This document shows positions 8,804 to 18,149 of a DNA stretch of 64,000 nucleotides, in pieces. The DNA lies in contig CAVZHO010000002.1 in NCBI GenBank assembly GCA_963775085.1, positions 558,001 through 622,000 on the forward strand, read 5' to 3'. How positions within the stretch are numbered: position 1 is the stretch's first letter; every line of letters begins with the position of its first letter. The position numbers and the translations under genes were made by a program. The notes under the pieces are model-generated. The model did not search any database and was not told the DNA's origin. It saw only the letters and a program-made list of their open reading frames with translations. This DNA comes from JAAFIP01 sp963775085. Lineage in GTDB: Bacteria; Pseudomonadota; Gammaproteobacteria; Burkholderiales; Burkholderiaceae_C.

Positions 8804-10051
8804 ATGAGCAAAGCCCTAGACGGAGTCAAAATTCTTGACTTCACCCACGTACAGTCCGGCCCCACCTGCACCCAGTTGCTGGCCTGGTTTGGCGCGGATG
8901 TCATCAAGGTTGAGCGGGCCGGCGAGGGCGATGCGACGCGTGGCCAACTACGCGACATTCCTGGTGTGGACAGCCTGTACTTCACCATGCTCAACCACAA
9001 TAAGCGTTCGATTACCCTGGACACCAAAAAGCCCAAGGGCAAAGAGGTGCTGGACGAACTCATCAAGCAGTGCGACGTGCTGGTTGAGAACTTTGCTCCC
9101 GGTGCGATGGACCGCATGGGCATCACATGGGAGCACATCCAGAAACTGAACCCGCGCATGATTGTGGCTTCGGTCAAGGGCTTTGGCCCTGGCCCCTACG
9201 AAGACTGCAAAGTGTATGAAAACGTGGCCCAGTGCGCCGGCGGCTCGGCTTCTACCACCGGCTTTGACGACGGTCCACCGATGGTGACGGGCGCGCAAAT
9301 TGGCGACAGCGGGACCGGTTTGCACCTGGCGCTGGGCATTGTGGCGGCGCTGTACCAGCGCAACACTACCGGACGCGGCCAGAAGGTGCTGGCCCCGATG
9401 CAAGATGCCGTTTTGAATTTGTGCCGCGTCAAGCTGCGTGACCAGCAGCGCCTGGAGCGCACCCACACCATGCACGAGTACCCCCAGTACCCCGACGGAA
9501 AGTTTGGCGATGCCGTGCCGCGTGCGGGCAACGCCTCGGGCGGTGGCCAGCCGGGCTCGATTTTGAAATGCAAGGGTTGGGAGACCGACCCCAACGCCTA
9601 CATTTACTTCATCACCCAAAGCGGGGTCTGGCCTGCCGTGTGCAAGGTGATTGGTGAACCTGATTGGGTGGAGGACGAGGCCTATGCCACGCCGCAAGCG
9701 CGTCTGCTGCACCTCAAACCGATCTTCGCGCGGATTGAAAAATGGACTATGACCAAGACCAAGTTCGAGGCTATGGACATCCTGAACCAGTACGACATAC
9801 CCTGCGGCCCGATTCTGTCGATGAAAGAAATCGCCGAGGAGCCAGCACTGCGTGCGACGGGCACGATTGTCGAAGTAGATCACCCTGCACGCGGCAAGTA
9901 CCTCACGGTGGGTAACCCCATCAAGATGTCGGACAGTGCCACGGAAGTTACCCGTTCGCCACTTTTGGGCGAACATACCGACGAAGTTTTGACCCAACTG
10001 GGTTACAGCGCGGATACCATCGCCGCCTTGCGCTTAGAACGTGTAATTTAA
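8804..10051 (+). CDS. frc: Formyl-CoA:oxalate CoA-transferase, copy 2
   Basis: A 415-aa class III CoA-transferase clearly paralogous to the 6865 gene along its length (ILDFTHVQSGPTCTQLLAWFGADVIKVER). The catalytic Asp is in IGDSGTGLHL at about residue 168, and GGGQPGSILKCKGWETDPNAYIYF is kept. It starts after an AGGA-containing leader and is followed after 8 bp by the formate dehydrogenase genes, so it is probably transcribed with them. The duplication may allow different substrates or separate control of the decarboxylase half (oxc-frc) and the oxidation half (frc-fdh). Confidence 0.92.
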   Translation: MSKALDGVKILDFTHVQSGPTCTQLLAWFGADVIKVERAGEGDATRGQLRDIPGVDSLYFTMLNHNKRSITLDTKKPKGKEVLDELIKQCDVLVENFAPGAMDRMGITWEHIQKLNPRMIVASVKGFGPGPYEDCKVYENVAQCAGGSASTTGFDDGPPMVTGAQIGDSGTGLHLALGIVAALYQRNTTGRGQKVLAPMQDAVLNLCRVKLRDQQRLERTHTMHEYPQYPDGKFGDAVPRAGNASGGGQPGSILKCKGWETDPNAYIYFITQSGVWPAVCKVIGEPDWVEDEAYATPQARLLHLKPIFARIEKWTMTKTKFEAMDILNQYDIPCGPILSMKEIAEEPALRATGTIVEVDHPARGKYLTVGNPIKMSDSATEVTRSPLLGEHTDEVLTQLGYSADTIAALRLERVI

Positions 10052-10059
10052 TCTCTCTC

Positions 10060-11757
10060 ATGAACTACCCCATCATCCCAATAGCCGTCCAAGAAGTAAC
10101 CAAGCAGCGCAAACGCGAGGCTCCCAAGGGTCGTCGTGTTGATCCCGCCGCGCTGGCCGAAGTGCAAGCTTTGCTAGGAACCGAACCCCGCCAGGCGGAC
10201 CTGCTGATTGAGCACCTGCATAAAATTCAGGACGGCTTTGGTCATTTGTCCGCTGCCCATTTGGCGGCGCTGGCGCAAGAAATGCGTTTGTCCCAGGCGC
10301 ATGTGTATGAGGTAGCTTCGTTTTACCACCACTTTGATGTGGTGAAAGAGGGCGGTGCTGCCCCTGCCGCGCTCACAGTGCGCGTATGTGATGGTCTGTC
10401 GTGCGAGATGGCCGGCGCCAAGGATTTGTTGGCCAAATTGCCTGCCTTGCTGGGCCGCGAGGTGCGCGTGATTGCCGCCCCCTGCATTGGCCGCTGCGAG
10501 CAGGCCCCTGCGGTGGCGGTGGGCCAGAACCCCGTGCCTAACGCAACGGTGGATGCTGTCGTGGCAACCGTCAAAGCCAAGGCTATCAAACATGTACCCG
10601 ATGGGTTTGTTGACATGGCTGCTTACCAGAGCAATGGTGGTTACGCCTTGCTCAAGTCCTGTATCTCGGGCAAGCAGGACGTGGAATCGACCATCAAAAC
10701 CATGGAAGAGTCCGGCTTGCGCGGCCTGGGCGGCGCGGGCTTCCCGGCGGGCCGCAAATGGCGCATCGTGCGCGGCGAAGCGGGGCCACGCCTGATGGCC
10801 GTGAACATTGACGAAGGCGAACCCGGCACCTTCAAAGACCGCGTGTACCTGGAGCGTGACCCGCACCGCTTTATCGAAGGCATGCTGATTGCTGCCTGGG
10901 CGGTCGGCATCGAAAAAATCTACATCTATCTGCGAGACGAATACCATGGCTGCCGCAACATGCTGGAAGCCGAGCTGAAAAAGCTCAAGGCTTCGCCACC
11001 TATCGCGGGTATGCCCGAGATCGAACTGCGCCGGGGTGCCGGGGCCTACATCTGCGGCGAAGAATCCGCCATGATCGAGTCCATCGAGGGCAAGCGCGGC
11101 ATGCCGCGTTTGCGTCCGCCCTACGTGGCGCAGGTGGGCCTGTTTGGCCGCCCCACGCTGGAGCACAATTTTGAAACCCTTTACTGGGTGCGCGAGATTC
11201 TGGAAAAAGGCAGTAGCTGGTTTGCCTCCCACGGACGCAATGGCCGCAAAGGCTTGCGTTCCTTCTCGGTGTCGGGCCGAGTGAACAGCCCCGGTGTCAA
11301 ACTGGCACCCGCAGGCATCACGATCCAGGAGCTGATTGACGAGCATTGCGGCGGCATGCTGGATGGGCAGAAGTTTTATGCCTACCTGCCCGGCGGTGCA
11401 TCGGGCGGCATCTTGCCCGCCACCATGAACACCATTCCGCTGGACTTCGACACCTTGCAGCCCTACGGTTGCTTCATTGGCTCGGCAGCCGTCATCGTGC
11501 TGTCCGACAAAGACACCGCATCAGACGCGGCCCGCAACATGATGCGCTTTTTCCACCACGAGTCATGTGGCCAATGCACACCCTGCCGCGTGGGCACGGC
11601 CAAGGCCGCGCACATCATGGACCAGCCCAAATGGGATTTGCCATTGCTGGCCGATCTGTCACTGGTGATGCGCGATGCGTCGATTTGCGGCCTGGGCCAG
11701 GCAGCACCCAACCCGGTCGATTGCGTGATCAAATATTTCCCCCAGGAGCTTGCATGA
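10060..11757 (+). CDS. fdhB: NAD-dependent formate dehydrogenase beta subunit (NuoE-NuoF fusion)
   Basis: A 565-aa diaphorase subunit that passes electrons from formate oxidation to NAD+. The N-terminal ~180 residues are a NuoE-like [2Fe-2S] domain, with Cys in RVCDGLSCEMAG and APCIGRCEQAP. The rest is NuoF-like: GLRGLGGAGFPAGRKW and ICGEESAMIESIEGKRG for FMN/NADH binding, then a [4Fe-4S] site from ESCGQCTPCRVG plus a later Cys in SICGLGQ. This fusion resembles Methylobacterium Fdh1 beta rather than the separate FdsG/FdsB. Its stop overlaps the next start by 4 bp (ATGA), indicating translational coupling. Confidence 0.93.
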   Translation: MNYPIIPIAVQEVTKQRKREAPKGRRVDPAALAEVQALLGTEPRQADLLIEHLHKIQDGFGHLSAAHLAALAQEMRLSQAHVYEVASFYHHFDVVKEGGAAPAALTVRVCDGLSCEMAGAKDLLAKLPALLGREVRVIAAPCIGRCEQAPAVAVGQNPVPNATVDAVVATVKAKAIKHVPDGFVDMAAYQSNGGYALLKSCISGKQDVESTIKTMEESGLRGLGGAGFPAGRKWRIVRGEAGPRLMAVNIDEGEPGTFKDRVYLERDPHRFIEGMLIAAWAVGIEKIYIYLRDEYHGCRNMLEAELKKLKASPPIAGMPEIELRRGAGAYICGEESAMIESIEGKRGMPRLRPPYVAQVGLFGRPTLEHNFETLYWVREILEKGSSWFASHGRNGRKGLRSFSVSGRVNSPGVKLAPAGITIQELIDEHCGGMLDGQKFYAYLPGGASGGILPATMNTIPLDFDTLQPYGCFIGSAAVIVLSDKDTASDAARNMMRFFHHESCGQCTPCRVGTAKAAHIMDQPKWDLPLLADLSLVMRDASICGLGQAAPNPVDCVIKYFPQELA

Positions 11758-14579
11758 ACGCAGTAACCCGACAAGAACAGATGGCACTGGACGTGCCCTT
11801 GGTGAACTTTAGCCTGAACGGCCGCGAAGTCACTGGCCGCGCGACCGACACCATTTTGCAAATCGCCAAGCAAGAAGGCATAGACATCCCGCACCTTTGC
11901 TACAAAGAAGGCCTGGAAGCTGTGGGCAACTGCCGCGCCTGCATGGTCGAGATCAATGGCGAACGCGTGTTGGCCCCGTCTTGCTGCCGCGCGCCTGCGG
12001 CGGGCATGAAGGTGGTAACCGATAGCGAGCGCGCCGTCGCGTCGCAAAAGCTGGTGCTGGAACTGCTGCTGTCCGACATGCCCGAGAAAGAGTACACCCG
12101 CAACAACGAGGTGGACCAGTGGGCCGAGAAAATCGGCGTGGGCAAACCGCGCTTTGAAGCGCGCGAGCAGGTGCGGCAAGACCTGTCGCACCCCGCCATC
12201 GCCGTCAACCTGGATGCCTGCATCCAGTGCACCCGTTGCCTGCGTGCCTGCCGCGACGAGCAGGTGAACGACGTGATTGGTCTGGCCTTCCGGGGCGACC
12301 AGGCAAAAATTGTGTTTGACATGGACGATGCCATGGGCGCGTCCACCTGCGTGGCCTGCGGTGAGTGCGTGCAAGCCTGCCCCACAGGCGCGCTGATGCC
12401 CGCGCGCGAAGCGGCGCTTACCGTACCTGAAAAGCAGGTGGAGTCCGTCTGCCCCTATTGTGGCGTGGGCTGCCAGCTTACCTACAACGTCAAGGACGAC
12501 AAGATATTGTTTGTCGAGGGCCGCGACGGCCCGGCCAACCACGGGCGTTTGTGCGTAAAGGGCCGCTATGGATTTGACTATGCCCACCACCCGCACCGCC
12601 TGACCAAGCCGCTGATCCGCCGTGCCGATGCGCCTAAGCGCGGCGACTTTGTCATGGACCCGAACAATGTGATGGACATCTTCCGCGAGGCCACGTGGGA
12701 AGAAGCCCTGACCTTGGCGGGCGGCAAGTTCAAAGACCTGCGTGACCAACATGGCAAAAAATCCCTGGCAGGCTTTGGCTCGGCCAAGGGCAGCAATGAA
12801 GAAGCCTACCTGTTCCAAAAGCTGGTACGCACCGGCTTTGGCAGCAACAACGTGGACCACTGCACCCGCCTGTGCCACGCATCGTCCGTCGTCGCTTTGC
12901 TGGAAGGCATCGGTTCGGGCGCAGTGTCCAACCCCGTGATGGACGTGGTCAAGGCGGAGGTGATCGTCATCATCGGTGCCAACCCCACGGTCAACCATCC
13001 GGTAGCGGCGACCTGGATCAAAAACGCCGTGCAAAACGGCTCCAAGCTGGTGGTGCTGGACCCGCGCCGCTCCGACCTGGGCCGCATGGCGCACCGCTTC
13101 TTGCAGTTCAAGCCCGACACCGATGTGGCCCTGCTCAACGCCATGATGAACGTCATCGTCACCGAAAATTTGGTGAACCAAGACTTCATCGCTAGCCGCA
13201 CAGAAGGCTATGACGATCTGCGCAAAAACGTCGAAGGCTATACGCCCGAACTAATGGCTCCCATCTGCGGCATAGATGCCGAGACCATCCGCTACGTGGC
13301 GCGCCTGTACGCTACCTCCAAAGCTTCCATGATTTTGTGGGGCATGGGCGTGAGCCAGCATGTGCACGGCACCGACAACGCGCGCTGCCTGATTGCGCTA
13401 TCGCTTATGACCGGCCAGATCGGCCGCCCCGGCACCGGCCTGCACCCGCTGCGTGGCCAAAACAACGTGCAAGGCGCGTCGGACGCGGGCCTGATTCCCA
13501 TGATGTACCCCGACTACCAACGCGTGACCAACCCGCAAGTGCGCGCCACGTTTGAAAAAGCCTGGAGCGTACCCGCGGGTTCGCTGGACGACCAACCCGG
13601 CCTCACGGTGGTGGAAGTGATGGAAGCCATCCTGGCAGGTAACGTCAAAGGCCTGTACGTGATGGGTGAAAACCCCGCCATGTCCGACCCCGATGCCAAC
13701 CACGCCCGCGACGCGCTGGCCGCCCTAGACCACCTGGTCGTGCAGGACATTTTCTTGACCGAGACCTGCTACCTGGCCGACGTAATCTTGCCCGCCAGCG
13801 CCTTCCCCGAAAAAGACGGCAGCTTTACCAACACCGACCGTTTGGTGCAAATGGGCCGCAAAGCCATCAACCCACCCGGCGATGCCAAGCAAGACCTGTG
13901 GATCATCCAGGAGATTGCCAAACGCGTTGGCCTGAACTGGCAGTACAAACATGTGAGCGAAGTGTTTGACGAAATGCGCCACACCATGCCCAGCATTGGC
14001 GGCATTACCTGGGAGCGGCTGGATCGCGAACACGCCGTCACCTACCCATGCACGCACGAGGGTGACCCGGGACAGTCAGTGGTATTTGACCATGACTTCC
14101 CGCGCGAGGGGGGTCGCGCCAAGTTCGTCCCTGCCGACATCATCCCCGCCAACGAACGACCCGATGCTGAGTACCCGTTGGTGCTCATCACCGGCCGCCA
14201 GCTGGAGCACTGGCACACCGGCAGCATGACCCGCCGCGCCACCGTGCTGGACGCGATTGAGCCCGACCCCACGGCGCTGATCCACCCGCTGGACCTGGCC
14301 GCCATGGGCGCGCAGCCCGGAGACGTGGTGACCATTGCATCCCGCCGTGGCGAGGTGTCGTTGTACGCCCGTGCCGATGACGGCACGCCACGCGGCGCGG
14401 TGTTTGTGCCTTTCTGCTACTACGAAGCCGCCATCAACAAGCTGACCAATGCCGCGCTGGACCCGTTTGCCAAGATTCCTGAGTTCAAGTACTGCGCTAT
14501 CAAAGTGCGGTTGGGCGGCCAAGCCCCGGTGCAGGGTAGTTACGGGGGCGGCCAGGTGCTGGAGCGGTTGGGGGCTTAA
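11754..14579 (+). CDS. fdhA: Formate dehydrogenase alpha subunit (Mo/W-bisMGD, iron-sulfur)
   Basis: The catalytic subunit oxidises formate to CO2. I start it at the ATGA overlap at 11754 (941 aa), not further upstream in the same open frame. The order is an N-terminal [2Fe-2S] ferredoxin domain (Cys in GNCRACMVEI), a His-Cys segment, two [4Fe-4S] sets (CIQCTRCLRAC and CVACGECVQACPTG), then the molybdopterin domain starting CPYCGVGCQLTY. The active-site residue is Cys374 (DHCTRLCHA), not selenocysteine. Together with the upstream fusion subunit it forms a soluble NAD-linked enzyme completing oxalate to CO2. No fdhD/fdsC maturation gene is present here. Confidence 0.95.
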   Translation: MNAVTRQEQMALDVPLVNFSLNGREVTGRATDTILQIAKQEGIDIPHLCYKEGLEAVGNCRACMVEINGERVLAPSCCRAPAAGMKVVTDSERAVASQKLVLELLLSDMPEKEYTRNNEVDQWAEKIGVGKPRFEAREQVRQDLSHPAIAVNLDACIQCTRCLRACRDEQVNDVIGLAFRGDQAKIVFDMDDAMGASTCVACGECVQACPTGALMPAREAALTVPEKQVESVCPYCGVGCQLTYNVKDDKILFVEGRDGPANHGRLCVKGRYGFDYAHHPHRLTKPLIRRADAPKRGDFVMDPNNVMDIFREATWEEALTLAGGKFKDLRDQHGKKSLAGFGSAKGSNEEAYLFQKLVRTGFGSNNVDHCTRLCHASSVVALLEGIGSGAVSNPVMDVVKAEVIVIIGANPTVNHPVAATWIKNAVQNGSKLVVLDPRRSDLGRMAHRFLQFKPDTDVALLNAMMNVIVTENLVNQDFIASRTEGYDDLRKNVEGYTPELMAPICGIDAETIRYVARLYATSKASMILWGMGVSQHVHGTDNARCLIALSLMTGQIGRPGTGLHPLRGQNNVQGASDAGLIPMMYPDYQRVTNPQVRATFEKAWSVPAGSLDDQPGLTVVEVMEAILAGNVKGLYVMGENPAMSDPDANHARDALAALDHLVVQDIFLTETCYLADVILPASAFPEKDGSFTNTDRLVQMGRKAINPPGDAKQDLWIIQEIAKRVGLNWQYKHVSEVFDEMRHTMPSIGGITWERLDREHAVTYPCTHEGDPGQSVVFDHDFPREGGRAKFVPADIIPANERPDAEYPLVLITGRQLEHWHTGSMTRRATVLDAIEPDPTALIHPLDLAAMGAQPGDVVTIASRRGEVSLYARADDGTPRGAVFVPFCYYEAAINKLTNAALDPFAKIPEFKYCAIKVRLGGQAPVQGSYGGGQVLERLGA

Positions 14580-14698
14580 GCGGGGGTGTGCCAGAAGCTC
14601 TTTGCCACCAACGGCGTTGAAATTGAATCGCCGGTTACGTCTGGATGATGTGGACTGCCGACTTTCTTGCTGATATAGGCCTGTAGTCCCTTTCTACA

Positions 14699-14728
14699 GG
14701 ACGTAAGTAGCTATGCTAACTATAGCAA
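14699..14728 (-). repeat. 30-bp dispersed repeat, copy 1
   Basis: On the minus strand this reads GCTA, nine bases, then TAGCTACTTACGTCC. It lies in the 159-bp gap between fdhA and the iron-binding protein gene, and nothing else was seen in that gap. Confidence 0.7.
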
Positions 14729-14738
14729 CCGTAGGAGA

Positions 14739-15782
14739 CTACTTCAACCCCACCCGGTCCAGCATCTGCTGCACTTTCACCTGGTTCATGCCGATCACGC
14801 TGGCCGGGATGGTTTCGCTTTTAAAGTCGCCACCGCTCATCGTCAGAAGGGCAGGGTTGTCAAACTTGGCACCCTTGACGGTGGGCCATTCGTTGTTGCC
14901 GTTGGCAAAATAGGCTTGCGCACTGGGGCTGGCCAGGTACTCTAAAAACCTCTTCGCATTGTCCGGGTGCTTGGCGTGCTTGGCCACTGCGCCACCGGCG
15001 ATGTTCATATGTGTGCCCCAGCTGGACTGATTGGGGAAAACGATGCCCAGTTTGTCCATGGTGGCTTTGTCTTCTGGCTTGTCGCTGCGCAGCAGACGGG
15101 CGATGTAGTAGGTGTTGCTCAATGCATAAGCGCATTCGCCCGAGGCCACGCCCTTGATCTGGTCGGTGTCCCCGCCTTGCGGATTGCGCGCCAGGTTACC
15201 TACCAGGCCTTTGAGCCAGGCCTCGGTTTGCTGCGGGCCGATGTGTTCCATCACCGAGCCAAACAGGCTCAGGTTATACGGGTGCGAGCCGCTGCGGATG
15301 CACAGCTTGCCTTTGAGCGCAGGCGCGGCCAGCTTGTCGTAACTGTCTACGTCGCTGGCTCTGAGCGCGGCCTTGTTGTACACCACCACGCGGGCGCGGG
15401 TGCTAAAGCCGTACCAGGCCGTGCCCTCGGGCCGGGCCTTGGCGCGGTACTGCGGGGCGATGGCAGTGTCCAGCAGGGTGGACTGGATGGGCGCAAACAG
15501 GCCGTCCACCTCGCCCTTCCACAGGCGGGCAGCATCCACCAGCAAGATCACGTCGGCAGGCGAGGCGCTGCCCTCAGCTTTGAGGCGCTGCAAAATGCCC
15601 GCATCGTCCGCATCCACGCGGTTGATCTTGATGCCCGTGGCCTTGGTGAAGTCGGTGTACAGCGCCTCATCGGTGCTGTAGTGGCGGGCAGAGTAGAGGT
15701 TGAGCACCTGCTCCCGTGCCAAAGCGTTGTGTGAGGCGAACGCAGCTAAAAAACCGAATGCAATCAGTGACTTGCGAAACAT
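14739..15782 (-). CDS. Fe(3+)-type ABC transporter substrate-binding protein
   Basis: A periplasmic binding protein of the FbpA/FutA class. I choose the third in-frame ATG (15782), which has a GGGGA ribosome site about 8 bases upstream and is followed by a signal peptide (MFRKSLIAFGFLAAFASHNALA); this gives 347 aa. The mature protein begins REQVLNLYSARHYSTDEALY, matching iron-binding family starts. Paired Tyr in the SNTYYIARLL segment is typical of Fe(III) coordination. No permease or ATPase gene adjoins it, so it is an orphan receptor or works with a distant ABC complex. A Fur-like site upstream supports the iron role. Confidence 0.88.
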   Translation of the reverse strand: MFRKSLIAFGFLAAFASHNALAREQVLNLYSARHYSTDEALYTDFTKATGIKINRVDADDAGILQRLKAEGSASPADVILLVDAARLWKGEVDGLFAPIQSTLLDTAIAPQYRAKARPEGTAWYGFSTRARVVVYNKAALRASDVDSYDKLAAPALKGKLCIRSGSHPYNLSLFGSVMEHIGPQQTEAWLKGLVGNLARNPQGGDTDQIKGVASGECAYALSNTYYIARLLRSDKPEDKATMDKLGIVFPNQSSWGTHMNIAGGAVAKHAKHPDNAKRFLEYLASPSAQAYFANGNNEWPTVKGAKFDNPALLTMSGGDFKSETIPASVIGMNQVKVQQMLDRVGLK

Positions 15783-15824
15783 AAAACCATTCCCCATGAA
15801 GTGCAATGGGATGGATTGTAAACT

Positions 15825-15846
15825 AAATAAGAATGATTCGCAATTG
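15825..15846 (-). promoter_or_regulatory. Putative Fur box upstream of the iron-binding protein gene
   Basis: On the minus strand the sequence contains GCGAATCATTCTTATT, matching the AATCATT core and flanks of the Fur consensus. It lies about 45-65 bp before the start codon, a position suited to iron repression. Confidence 0.5.
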
Positions 15847-15880
15847 CAACAACTTGCGGTCCATGCTGATGCAAGGGATT

Positions 15881-15955
15881 TGGTCCCCTCGACAGGAATC
15901 GAACCTGTATTTGACGCTTAGGAGGCATCCGTTCTATCCATTGAACTACGAGGAG
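15881..15955 (-). tRNA. tRNA-Arg (anticodon CCU)
   Basis: The minus strand folds as a complete tRNA with encoded CCA (15881-15883). The acceptor arm is CTCCTCG / CGAGGGG with one U-G pair. The anticodon loop is CTCCTAA, giving anticodon CCT. The T arm is ACAGG-TTCGATT-CCTGT. Confidence 0.95.
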
Positions 15956-16000
15956 TGGTGACGCTAGCGGGATGCTAGCCGTCGATTGTAGTTGGTGGAT

Positions 16001-17203
16001 TTATTTGCTCAGCAGGCGCATGGCCTCTTCCAGGCCTTTCACCGTGAGCGGGTACATGCGCTGGCCCATGATCTGCTGCATGATGCCAATGCTCTGGCGG
16101 TACTGCCACACGCCCTGCGGCTCGGGGTTGATCCAGGCAAACTTGGGGAAGGCCTGCGTCAGGCGCTGCAGCCACTCCACACCGGCTTCTTCGTTGTTGT
16201 ATTCCACGCTGCCGCCGGGCTGCAAAATCTCATACGGGCTCATGGTGGCATCGCCGATAAAAATGAGCTTGTAGTCTTTGTTGTACTTGCGGATGATGTC
16301 CTGCGTGGCAAACTTTTCGGCAAAGCGGCGGCGGTTGTTCTTCCACATAAAGTCGTACACGCAATTATGAAAGTAATAAAACTCCAGGTGCTTGAACTCG
16401 CTCTTGGAAGCCGAAAACATTTCTTCCACGCGGTGAATATGCTCGTCCATCGTGCCGCCCACGTCCATCAGCAGCAGCACCTTCACGTTGTTGTGCCGCT
16501 CGGGCACCATTTTGATGTCCAGCCAGCCCGCGTTGGCAGCAGTGCTGCGAATGGTGTCGTCCAGGTCCAGCTCGTCGTGCGCGCCTTCGCGGGCGAATTT
16601 GCGCAGGCGGCGCAGGGCGATTTTGATGTTGCGCGTGCCCAGCTCCTGCGTGTCGTCGTAGTCTTTATACGCGCGCTGGTCCCACACCTTTACCGCGCTC
16701 TTGTTGCGGCCCTTGTCTTGCCCAATGCGAATGCCCTGCGGGTTTTGCCCATAGGCGCCAAAGGGCGAGGTGCCGCCCGTGCCAATCCATTTACTACCAC
16801 CCTCGTGGCGTTCTTTTTGCTCTTCAAAACGCTTTTTCAGCGTCTCCATCAACTCGTCCCAGCCCATCTTCTCGATCTTGGCCAGCTCTTCGGGGCTGAG
16901 TTGTAGCTCCAGGTTTTTGCGCAACCAGTCCAGCGGAATGTCTTTGGTAAAGTCTGCCACCATTTCCACGCCTTTGAAGTAAGCCGCAAACGCGCGGTCA
17001 AACTTGTCGTAGTGCTTCTCGTCTTTCACCAGCGCCGTGCGGCTGAGGTAGTAAAAGTCATCAATTTTGTAGCCACTGCCATCCTCGCTCTGACCATTGG
17101 GGCCCACCACGCCCTGTTTCAGCGCTTCGAGCAGGACAAGGTATTCCTTGACGGAGACGGGCAGCTTGGCTGAACGTAGGGTGTAGAAGAAGTCGATGAG
17201 CAT
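16001..17203 (-). CDS. vWA-domain protein, CoxE-like partner of MoxR ATPase
   Basis: A 400-aa cytoplasmic protein. The N-terminal half is a CoxE-type helical region (FFYTLRSAKLPVSVKEYLVLLEALKQG), and the C-terminal half is a von Willebrand A fold. The metal-site motif reads LLLMDVGGTMDEHIH, so the DxSxS motif has Gly in place of the first Ser and is degenerate or atypical. The MoxR-type ATPase at 18993, same strand, is the expected partner; such pairs act in assembly or remodelling of enzymes. The target is unknown. A VapBC module, an acetyltransferase and a small membrane protein now separate the two genes. Confidence 0.85.
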   Translation of the reverse strand: MLIDFFYTLRSAKLPVSVKEYLVLLEALKQGVVGPNGQSEDGSGYKIDDFYYLSRTALVKDEKHYDKFDRAFAAYFKGVEMVADFTKDIPLDWLRKNLELQLSPEELAKIEKMGWDELMETLKKRFEEQKERHEGGSKWIGTGGTSPFGAYGQNPQGIRIGQDKGRNKSAVKVWDQRAYKDYDDTQELGTRNIKIALRRLRKFAREGAHDELDLDDTIRSTAANAGWLDIKMVPERHNNVKVLLLMDVGGTMDEHIHRVEEMFSASKSEFKHLEFYYFHNCVYDFMWKNNRRRFAEKFATQDIIRKYNKDYKLIFIGDATMSPYEILQPGGSVEYNNEEAGVEWLQRLTQAFPKFAWINPEPQGVWQYRQSIGIMQQIMGQRMYPLTVKGLEEAMRLLSK

Positions 17204-17275
17204 AGTGTTACTCCGAGGCCCATTGCCATAGGCTGGGCAGCGTTACCAAACGCAGGGTTTTTAAGATCCAGTGGT

Positions 17276-17677
17276 TCATGTGCCCACCCAGTTTTCCAGC
17301 TTCAAACCCGGCACACGCTTGAACTCGCGGGTATTGTTCGTCACCAGCGTCATTTCTCTGCTCAGTGCATGCGCTGCGATCCACAGGTCGTTGGGGCCAA
17401 TCAGGGTTCCCGTTTTGTGAAGTCTGGCGCGAACGAGCGCGTAACTTGCGGCTACTGCGCTGTCCAAGGGCAGCACTTCAAAGCCTTCTAGCAACTCGCT
17501 AATGCGGGCCTGTGTGTGTGCAGCCACGGTACGCAGTTGCATGCCAAACCACACCTCGGCTTGCGTCACCACGGAGATTTTTATCTGGTCGGGATCAATT
17601 TTCAAAGCAGCCTGTTTTACGGGGTGTGCATCTTTGACCAGATACGAAAATGTGTCGGTGTCTAGCATGTAAATCAT
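17276..17677 (-). CDS. vapC: VapC-type PIN-domain toxin
   Basis: A 133-aa PIN-domain ribonuclease, the toxin of a type II system. The acidic residues expected for catalysis are visible: Asp in MLDTDTFSYLVK, Glu in VTQAEVWFGM, and Asp in IGPNDLWIAAHAL and TLVTNNTREFKRVPGL. Its start overlaps the antitoxin stop by 4 bp (ATGA), the usual coupled arrangement. No truncation is seen, so it is likely functional. Confidence 0.92.
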   Translation of the reverse strand: MIYMLDTDTFSYLVKDAHPVKQAALKIDPDQIKISVVTQAEVWFGMQLRTVAAHTQARISELLEGFEVLPLDSAVAASYALVRARLHKTGTLIGPNDLWIAAHALSREMTLVTNNTREFKRVPGLKLENWVGT

Positions 17678-18045
17678 GCCTTGGCTTTCTCTGCAGTTGC
17701 GCGTGGGGTGGTCTTGCGCAGTGCAGATTCATCCGGTCCAAATAGCTGATCCCAATCACGTTCTTGGGCGGGCTCCTTACGGATTTCCTGAATGGCCTCC
17801 ATGGCTTTATCCCACTGGGCAGCCTCTTTTGCCGTCATTTTGGGCAAGTTGGCCAAAAGCTCACCGAAGGTTTTGTATTTAGGTTTGAGCACCAGTTCGT
17901 CACCGCGCTGGACAATGGTTACCTGCTTGGTCTTGAGCTGAAACTCTTTGGGAATGCGCACGGCTTGGCTGTTGCCGCTGGTGAACACGGAGGCAACTTT
18001 AGATGCTGTGGGTTGTAGCGCAGATGCAGGGATGCGGGCGTTCAT
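17674..18045 (-). CDS. vapB: VapB-type (AbrB-fold) antitoxin
   Basis: Antitoxin to the adjacent VapC. I choose the ATG at 18045 because GGAG lies 7 bases before it; the frame is open to 18057. The 123 residues contain a SpoVT/AbrB DNA-binding fold: VFTSGNSQAVRIPKEFQLKTKQVTI, then RGDELVLKPK. The acidic C-terminal part (about residues 75-110) should bind VapC. Promoter-proximal palindromes just upstream suggest autoregulation. Confidence 0.9.
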   Translation of the reverse strand: MNARIPASALQPTASKVASVFTSGNSQAVRIPKEFQLKTKQVTIVQRGDELVLKPKYKTFGELLANLPKMTAKEAAQWDKAMEAIQEIRKEPAQERDWDQLFGPDESALRKTTPRATAEKAKA

Positions 18046-18058
18046 GGCAAGCTCCATT

Positions 18059-18081
18059 TGTATATGGTGATTGTATATACA
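18059..18081 (-). promoter_or_regulatory. Putative VapB operator
   Basis: A TGTATAT half-site at 18059 and a perfect palindrome TGTATATACA at 18072-18081, about 13 bp apart, lie directly before vapB. The AT-rich repeats suit an AbrB-type dimer. Confidence 0.5.
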
Positions 18082-18149
18082 TTCGTGCCGTGGCGCTCGG
18101 ATGGATTTTTCGACACGGATGGATTATTGACCGCTGCGTCAGTCTTGTG

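Noticed and set aside
10174..13181. Long antisense open frames (10174-11346, 390 aa; 11463-13181, 572 aa) opposite fdhBA
   Set aside because: They lie wholly over clearly coding formate dehydrogenase genes, are rich in His/Ala/Gln as expected from high-GC antisense frames, and show no motifs.
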